This document shows, in pieces, positions 6,792 to 10,942 of a stretch of 10,942 nt of DNA. The stretch lies in contig JAJZKY010000093.1 of the NCBI GenBank assembly GCA_021803885.1, positions 1 through 10,942 on the forward strand, given 5' to 3'. Under the pieces are notes generated by a model. The model was not told the DNA's origin. It saw only the letters and a list, made by a program, of their open reading frames with translations, and made no database searches. The position numbers and the translations under genes were made by a program. This stretch comes from Planctomycetota bacterium (GTDB taxonomy: Bacteria > Planctomycetota > Phycisphaerae > WQYP01 > JAJZKY01). Within the stretch, counting starts at the first letter, position 1. Every line of letters begins with the position of its first letter.

Positions 6792-7260
6792 CTCGCAGTT
6801 TCTCTTTCAGCCTGTTGAGATCGTCGATGCTGCCTTGGAAGCTCAACTCCTGGGACACACCCGTTCTTTTGCTCTTGTACACGGCTTTGAAATGCACTTC
6901 ACGCCGGTCCCCACGAAGGTCCCCTTTGACTTTATCGTACACGTAGCTGCTTACTAGGCTGAGAAATACTGGAAGAGCAACATTCTCTCCCAGCCAGACA
7001 ATGGGGAGCCATATGTCCGCAGCGTGGAGGTCAACGCGCACGTCGGGCTTCTGCGATTCAACATTCCACGACGACTGATTCTGGCGAAGCCATTTCCTGA
7101 AGTCACCCGCGTCAGCGCTCATAGAGAGTTGCGCATCCTCGCCAAATGGCACCGCGACCAGGCGCAGACCGTTGCAGTTTTGCTTTTGGAATTCCAGGTA
7201 AGTTGCGTCATTTTCGTAACGGGTAATCTCGCACTTGTTTTTTGGTTCAGTATTTGGCAC
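6784..7260 (-). CDS. Unrecognised 158-residue protein with one hydrophobic segment
   Basis: I do not recognise this family. The start is GTG 7260, placed directly after the TAA of the upstream small ORF (TAAGTG) and preceded by a strong AAAGGAG six bases away. An ATG-only search would miss it. Residues 1-80 are soluble, with many charged residues and Trp. Residues 83-107 are largely hydrophobic ('IWLPIVWLGENVALPVFLS' onwards) and could be one membrane segment, although Glu and Asn inside it leave an amphipathic helix possible. 'YVYDKVKGDLRGDRRE' follows, then a ~40-residue charged tail with alternating strand-like residues ('VHFKAVYKSKRTGVSQELSF') and a last helix. No signal peptide is seen. 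It overlaps the SEC-C gene by eight bases. A small membrane-associated protein in a defence-type unit could be an effector, but no motif proves that. Confidence 0.7.
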   Translation of the reverse strand: MPNTEPKNKCEITRYENDATYLEFQKQNCNGLRLVAVPFGEDAQLSMSADAGDFRKWLRQNQSSWNVESQKPDVRVDLHAADIWLPIVWLGENVALPVFLSLVSSYVYDKVKGDLRGDRREVHFKAVYKSKRTGVSQELSFQGSIDDLNRLKEKLRDE

Positions 7261-7380
7261 TTATATCTCCTTTGCTCTACGGCGGATTGGCAATTCCTTA
7301 CCGGGCGTTTCAGATGGCACACCATCGAAAAAGACGGCGGTATTTGGTGAATGCGCAAACCTTGCGCCGAAAAGTCTCAT
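7261..7380 (-). CDS. Small coupled ORF of 39 residues, unknown
   Basis: Its ATG at 7380 overlaps the stop codon of the DUF499 gene as ATGA, and its TAA is immediately followed by the GTG of the next gene. It therefore fills the gap exactly between two real genes. The product starts 'MRLFGARFAHSPNTAVFFDG' and ends 'PGKELPIRRRAKEI'. It is basic at the end and has no signal peptide or membrane segment. I recognise no family. It could be a genuine small protein, a translational coupling leader, or the remnant of a longer gene. The exact nesting of start and stop is the argument for it; the absence of homology I can name is the argument against. Confidence 0.4.
   Translation of the reverse strand: MRLFGARFAHSPNTAVFFDGVPSETPGKELPIRRRAKEI
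7267..7273 (-). promoter_or_regulatory. Strong ribosome binding site that fixes the GTG start at 7260
   Basis: AAAGGAG reads on the minus strand with six bases before GTG 7260. It lies inside the last codons of the 39-residue ORF, so translation of that ORF would run directly into this site. Confidence 0.7.
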
Positions 7381-10019
7381 TGCTCCTCAAATCCGTAGTG
7401 CTCAAATTTTAATGTTCGGCAGTTCTCGGTCACGTCACGGATGGTCTTTTCCGAAGCGCTTTCGGTTAGATCGGCGCGGATTTCCATGGTGATTTCCACC
7501 TTTGCCCCGACCAGGCCGGTCAAGTGCTGGGCAACTTCTTCGGCGATTCTGCTCGCGTCGCGGCCGATCCGAAGTGGATCAATCTTTACCGAACCGTGAA
7601 AACGGCGATACGTTTTGGCCGCCTCGGTGATTTGTTTTTCGCCATCGGCAAACATGCTTGGTATTGCGTGATCGCCTATGGCACTGATCTCTGCAACGGC
7701 GTCCGTACCGAGACCGGCTCGTCCAGCGGCGGCAGCGTCGGCATCCAGTTGCGCCTTAGCGACTTCCGGCCTTACCAAGACGCTCTGGCCGTCGATGACA
7801 ATCTGGCCCGCAGTGCCGGCTTGCAGGCCGATGTACCGGCCGAACTGCGTATCGAATCGTTCGGCGTACGCGAAACCCTCGGTTTGCCAGGTCAACCGGT
7901 TGACACCATCCCGGACTGCTTTGAGCAGCACATCGCGATCCACCAGCCGAGGCAGGTACAGGTATTTGGCAAAATCTTCCGCGAGCTGCTGCAGGCTCAC
8001 GTGGTCACCGCGCCACAACGGAACACGGTCCAATTCCAGGCGCAGCAAATTGCCACCCATCTGTGTACGCATCAAGTCACTGTCAATTAGTTTCTTCGCG
8101 GTGCGTTCGGCAAGGCCGCCGCCGTTCTGCAAGCGTACGTCAGTCCACTCGATCGGCCCCTTTGGATCCGGTTGTGTCGGCACCAAGGCCCATTCATATG
8201 CTTGGGGTATCCGGCTATCCACGGTTTCGTCGGCCGATCGGCGCTGGTTATCCGCCTGTCGGGTCTGGAATGCGTCGAGATTCAACTGCTCACGCTCGTC
8301 CCAGATAGAGTTCCAGGCAAGGTACTGTGCGGCCGCTTGGTGTAGTTCACGAAGTCGCCTTTCATCGCCCGCAAGAAATACCAAGGCGTTGCGATAATTG
8401 CGGGGGCCGGAGCCTTTCGATTCCAGCACCTGCTTCGCCTTGCGCCGCGCGGGGCTATCGGGGTCTTTGCCAAGATGACCCCACATGGGACCGAGGATTA
8501 CGAGACGGCCCTCCGGCTCATCGGGTATGTCGGCCGGGTTGGGGACGCAGGCGTGCACCCTGTCGAACTGGCCCCTTTGCCTTGCCTGCTGCTGAATGCG
8601 TCTGATTATTTCATCATCCGTTCTGCCCTCCTCGCGTTCATATTGTTCTGCCCGGTCACCAGCCAGGCGGGAGACGGTCGGCTGAGTCGAATACCAGTAG
8701 CGCTTGCCGTCCACATAAAGATAGGTAGCGCTGTCCGTTAGCCGCCGCAAGGCGTCGCCGAACGTGGCCACAGATTCGCCCGGCTGAGCGCAACCGAGTT
8801 TCACTTGCCGTTCGTCGATACCTTTGTGCGCCGCCCGGAGCGTTGGGGCTGATCCCATGTAGATCGTGCGGGCGGTGCGGCGCGAAGCGGAGTATCGGCC
8901 CAGATTGGGATTGGCACGATCCAGACTCAGCGGCAAAGAATTGGGGCCATCCACATCTTTTTCGATGACGGGAACCCACGGGTCTTCCAGGTAGCGTGTT
9001 AATTCAAACTGGACAATCTGATCATCCACGGGCACGTTGCCGGGCATGATCAGCAAATTGCCGTCCTGCCGCTCCCAGAGTGAATGGATGACGGCGGCCA
9101 TAAGGCGCAACACGCCGCGGGTGCGCTGGAACTTGTCGAGAGCGGACCAATCGTTATAAAGGCGGTCAAACATTTCCGGGTGAATCGGATAGGCCATTTT
9201 GATGCGGCGTTCGTAATCCGCTTCGCGGCATTCGGGCGGAAATTCCTGATGCTGCGAGCCGTAGAAATCCACAAAGGCCCGGGCGACGGCATCACGCGCT
9301 ACGAACTGATCGCCGGAAAGTGGCTGGAACAATCGCCGCCGGACGATTTCAAAGCCTTCATCTGGGCTGGCCGGCCGCCAGGATGCTTCCACGCGGCCGA
9401 TGGCATTTTTCAGTCGCATCAGTGCCTCACGACCCCGTTCGCCACCGACTTCAATATCGGTAACGGCGCGATCAACCCGCTGGTGTGGGCTTTCCGATGC
9501 CGGAATGCTTACCACGAGCAACGTATTTTTTGCCGCCTTGGCCGCCTCGCTAAGCGCCTGGGCAAAGGTAAATTGCGTATCAAAGGTTCCGGCGGGCAAA
9601 TCCGCGGAGCCGTGAAGCTGCCGGGCATAGGCCACCCATTCATCAATGAGAATCAGACATGGGCCGTATTTGTTAAATATCTGGGTGAGCGTGGCTCCGG
9701 GATTGGTGGCGTGCTTGTCATCATCTTTGACCAGTTTGAAAGCTTCCTTTCCGCCAAGCTGCCAGGCAATTTCGCCCCAGATCGTGCGGACAATGGTACC
9801 GTCCGGCTTTTCATGGGGTTTGCCGGGGGAAATCTGCGTGCCGACGAATACGGCGCGCCGCACGTTTTGCGGCGGCAGGACTTGGAGTTGTTTGACGATC
9901 TCCTCGACTCCCGACAACTGGGTCGGCGGCGTGCCGGAAAACAGGTGATACAGGGCGAGTATGGAGTGCGTTTTACCGCCGCCAAAATTGGTCTGCAATT
10001 CAACCACCAGGCCATCCAT
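7377..10019 (-). CDS. DUF499 AAA+ ATPase of a defence-type system, N-terminally truncated
   Basis: The protein is a DUF499-family P-loop ATPase, a group known from anti-phage defence islands, often near DUF1156 methyltransferases and helicases. Numbering from ATG 10019 (880 residues): 'LVVELQTNFGGGKTHS' with Walker A at 11-19, Walker B 'LILIDEW' at 122-128 followed by 'VAYARQLHG', then 'QEFPPECREADYERRIKMAYPIHPE', 'FQRTRGVLRLMAAVIHSLW', 'VIEKDVDGPNSLP', 'TIYMGSAPTLRAAHKG', 'YWYSTQPTVSRLA' and 'LELDRVPLWRGDHV'. The C-terminus ('TENCRTLKFEHYGFEEQ') is complete for the family. The N-terminus is not: relatives have ~200 residues before the P-loop, a Swt1-type HEPN domain and a linker. Upstream of 10019 the frame stays open to a GTG at 10085, but this is antisense to the Fic motif, and no ribosome binding site precedes ATG 10019. 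It is followed, in coupled fashion, by the 39-residue ORF, the 158-residue protein and the SEC-C gene. Without its N-terminus and promoter it is probably not expressed normally. Confidence 0.88.
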   Translation of the reverse strand: MDGLVVELQTNFGGGKTHSILALYHLFSGTPPTQLSGVEEIVKQLQVLPPQNVRRAVFVGTQISPGKPHEKPDGTIVRTIWGEIAWQLGGKEAFKLVKDDDKHATNPGATLTQIFNKYGPCLILIDEWVAYARQLHGSADLPAGTFDTQFTFAQALSEAAKAAKNTLLVVSIPASESPHQRVDRAVTDIEVGGERGREALMRLKNAIGRVEASWRPASPDEGFEIVRRRLFQPLSGDQFVARDAVARAFVDFYGSQHQEFPPECREADYERRIKMAYPIHPEMFDRLYNDWSALDKFQRTRGVLRLMAAVIHSLWERQDGNLLIMPGNVPVDDQIVQFELTRYLEDPWVPVIEKDVDGPNSLPLSLDRANPNLGRYSASRRTARTIYMGSAPTLRAAHKGIDERQVKLGCAQPGESVATFGDALRRLTDSATYLYVDGKRYWYSTQPTVSRLAGDRAEQYEREEGRTDDEIIRRIQQQARQRGQFDRVHACVPNPADIPDEPEGRLVILGPMWGHLGKDPDSPARRKAKQVLESKGSGPRNYRNALVFLAGDERRLRELHQAAAQYLAWNSIWDEREQLNLDAFQTRQADNQRRSADETVDSRIPQAYEWALVPTQPDPKGPIEWTDVRLQNGGGLAERTAKKLIDSDLMRTQMGGNLLRLELDRVPLWRGDHVSLQQLAEDFAKYLYLPRLVDRDVLLKAVRDGVNRLTWQTEGFAYAERFDTQFGRYIGLQAGTAGQIVIDGQSVLVRPEVAKAQLDADAAAAGRAGLGTDAVAEISAIGDHAIPSMFADGEKQITEAAKTYRRFHGSVKIDPLRIGRDASRIAEEVAQHLTGLVGAKVEITMEIRADLTESASEKTIRDVTENCRTLKFEHYGFEEQ

Positions 10020-10037
10020 CGCGACCGGCGCATCAGT
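10019..10037. other. Head-to-head homology junction between DUF499 (-) and fic (+)
   Basis: Minus-strand DUF499 similarity stops at about 10019, just before the P-loop. Plus-strand Fic similarity begins at about 10035 ('SPLVIMAGVVLDFLCIHPF'). Fewer than 20 bases separate two genes that are both cut in the middle of conserved domains and point away from each other. No transposon end, direct repeat or attachment-like sequence is visible. This is a recombination or artefact junction, not an ordinary gene boundary. Confidence 0.7.
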
Positions 10038-10544
10038 CCGCTGGTAATCATGGCGGGTGTGGTGCTGGATTTCCTGTGCATTCACCCTTTCCGTGACGGC
10101 AATGGCCGCGCATCGCGGCTATTGACAGTGCTTCTGTGCTACCACGCCGGTGCTCACGTTGGGCGGTATATCAGCATCGAGCGCATCATCGAACAGAATA
10201 AGGATCGCTACTACGAGTCGCTGGAGCAGAGTTCATCCGGCTGGCACGATGGCCGCCACAACCCTTGGCCGTTCGTCAATTACATGCTGTGGATCTTGAA
10301 GCAGGCGTACCGGGAGCTTGAGCAGCGTGTGGGGCAGACCAAAGGACCGGCAGGCGAGAAGACCGCGATGATTACGGATGCGATCATGCAGCAGACCGGG
10401 CCGTTCAGTGTCTCAGACTTGCAACGGGCCTGTCCGGGGGTGAGCATGGACATGATCCGGACCGTGCTCAAGCGGCTCAAGGGCGACAAAGTGGAATGTC
10501 TGGGGCGGGGACAAAGCGCCAAATGGCAGCGGAAGGCGAAATAG
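10035..10544 (+). pseudogene. Fic-family AMP-transferase, C-terminal fragment
   Basis: Fic enzymes transfer AMP or related groups from nucleotides to protein hydroxyls. The fragment keeps the complete active-site motif 'HPFRDGNGRASR' (bases 10083-10118), with the catalytic His and the nucleotide-binding GNGR. Then come 'VGRYISIERIIEQNKDRYYE' and 'SSSGWHDGRHNPWPF', typical of the large Fic subgroup. The last ~60 residues ('AMITDAIMQQTGPFSVSDL' and on) look like a winged-helix DNA-binding domain, common at the C-terminus of these proteins. Everything before 'SPLV' is missing: family members normally have some 150-200 more residues, including the helices that hold the inhibitory motif in many Fic proteins. 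Upstream, the plus-strand frame runs antisense through DUF499 and is not Fic. An internal ATG (10050) exists but would give an incomplete fold. It ends 66 bases before the Swt1-type gene. Confidence 0.85.
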
Positions 10545-10548
10545 GTAA

Positions 10549-10566
10549 TACCCAATTAATTGGGTA
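10549..10566. promoter_or_regulatory. 18-bp perfect palindrome upstream of the HEPN gene (candidate operator)
   Basis: TACCCAATTAATTGGGTA reads identically on both strands. It lies four bases after the fic stop codon and 44 bases before the ATG of the Swt1-type gene. A palindrome with an AT-rich centre and no T-run suits a dimeric regulator better than a terminator. Related half-sites nearby (GGTAATA at 10544-10550; TTAGGTATT at 10572-10580) hint at further binding positions. The regulator is not identifiable here; the winged helix at the end of the Fic protein is one candidate by proximity only. Confidence 0.55.
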
Positions 10567-10610
10567 ATGAATTAGGTATTGGCTGGATTTGCAAATTCGG
10601 GAACGGATAT

Positions 10611-10942
10611 ATGGCAATTACAAATCGAGAACGTGTCGGCAAAGGACTGGAATTGCTGGTTGGGGGTTTAAAGCCCTTCGTTGAACGAGAAATGAAGGAT
10701 CGCCTAGGCGAAAACTGGCAGGCAGCCTGCTTAACGTCCACCGGCCGCCCCCAGCCATCCAACCTTGCCGATCCGCATGCATTGCTTGGGCTGTTGTGGG
10801 ACCATTGGCAGACGGTGTTCCGCAATGTGCTCGGAACTTCCGAACGAAGCATGGTCAGCGAGTTGCGCGACGTGCGTAACCGCTGGGCGCACAACGAACC
10901 GTTCAATACCAATGACGCCATCCGCGCCCTGGATTCCATCGA
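10611..10942 (+). CDS. Swt1-type HEPN domain protein, N-terminal part (runs off window)
   Basis: The first 110 residues are present; the frame is still open at the right edge. The sequence opens 'MAITNRERVGKGLELLVGGL' followed by 'KPFVEREMK', the characteristic start of Swt1-type HEPN domains, and continues with 'LLGLLWDHWQTVFRNVLG' and 'ERSMVSELRDVRNRWAHNEP'. The segment R89-N-R-W-A-H94 is the HEPN RNase motif (Arg, four residues, His). HEPN domains are helical RNA-binding or RNA-cleaving modules frequent in toxins and defence systems. In the homologues I remember, this domain is the N-terminus of a ~1,100-residue protein whose remainder is the DUF499 ATPase, so a DUF499 region is expected beyond base 10942. 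The ribosome binding site is weak (GGGAAC region near 10600). It follows the fic fragment and the 18-bp palindrome. Confidence 0.88.
   Translation, partial: MAITNRERVGKGLELLVGGLKPFVEREMKDRLGENWQAACLTSTGRPQPSNLADPHALLGLLWDHWQTVFRNVLGTSERSMVSELRDVRNRWAHNEPFNTNDAIRALDSI

Noticed and set aside
1900..10037. Simple inversion of the whole minus-strand block
   Set aside because: Flipping it back would join the plus-strand piece at about 1900 to DUF499 and trbJ to fic; neither restores a recognisable gene.
9084..10544. A 486-codon plus-strand open frame ending in Fic
   Set aside because: Its first ~317 codons are antisense to well-conserved DUF499 sequence; only the last ~170 codons are Fic. It is an accidental fusion across the junction.
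10556..10939. Minus-strand frame of 127 codons at the right end
   Set aside because: It is antisense to the HEPN domain, whose conserved residues are clear on the plus strand.

Overview
This is a rearranged accessory region from a bacterium that I cannot name with confidence. The RHS-type fragment at the left edge (a 'SGAVDISTTPVVEYTYSS' stretch followed by 'SMVYP') resembles, from memory, RHS repeat proteins of Planctomycetota, which weakly suggests that phylum. The trb-type conjugation genes are found in many phyla and do not settle it. I see no rRNA, tRNA, CRISPR array or transposase gene.

Layout: (1) 1-1721, plus strand: the 3' end of an RHS-like gene with a non-RHS acidic tail, followed by a SUKH (SMI1/KNR4-like) protein. 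This is the usual order of a polymorphic toxin and its immunity gene. (2) About 1790-5675, minus strand: trbC-trbD-trbE-trbJ of a P-type conjugative type IV secretion system, in the order seen in Ti-plasmid and ICE trb operons (trbBCDEJLFGI). The genes overlap and have their own sigma70-like promoter at 5765-5792. trbB is absent upstream. trbJ loses its C-terminal part near 1905-1950, so this is a remnant or a broken copy. (3) 5892-10019, minus strand: a tightly coupled unit read in the order DUF499 AAA+ ATPase, a 39-residue ORF, a 158-residue protein with one hydrophobic segment, and a SEC-C zinc-motif protein. DUF499 proteins are a known component of anti-phage defence islands. (4) 10035-10942, plus strand: the C-terminal half of a Fic protein, an 18-bp perfect palindrome, and the first 110 residues of a Swt1-type HEPN domain protein that runs off the window.

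The most informative point is at about 10019-10037. The DUF499 ATPase begins there abruptly at its Walker A motif on the minus strand. It abuts a Fic gene that begins equally abruptly, just before its catalytic motif, on the plus strand. In full-length relatives as I remember them, DUF499 is preceded in the same polypeptide by a Swt1-type HEPN domain, and exactly such an N-terminus starts at 10611 on the opposite strand. The DUF499 part and the HEPN start therefore look like two parts of one gene type brought head to head by an inverted junction. This could be a real inverted duplication, a foldback assembly or amplification chimera, or an old rearrangement. The sequence beyond 10942 would decide. 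The trbJ end and the RHS tail are further abrupt homology breaks, so the window as a whole is a mosaic.
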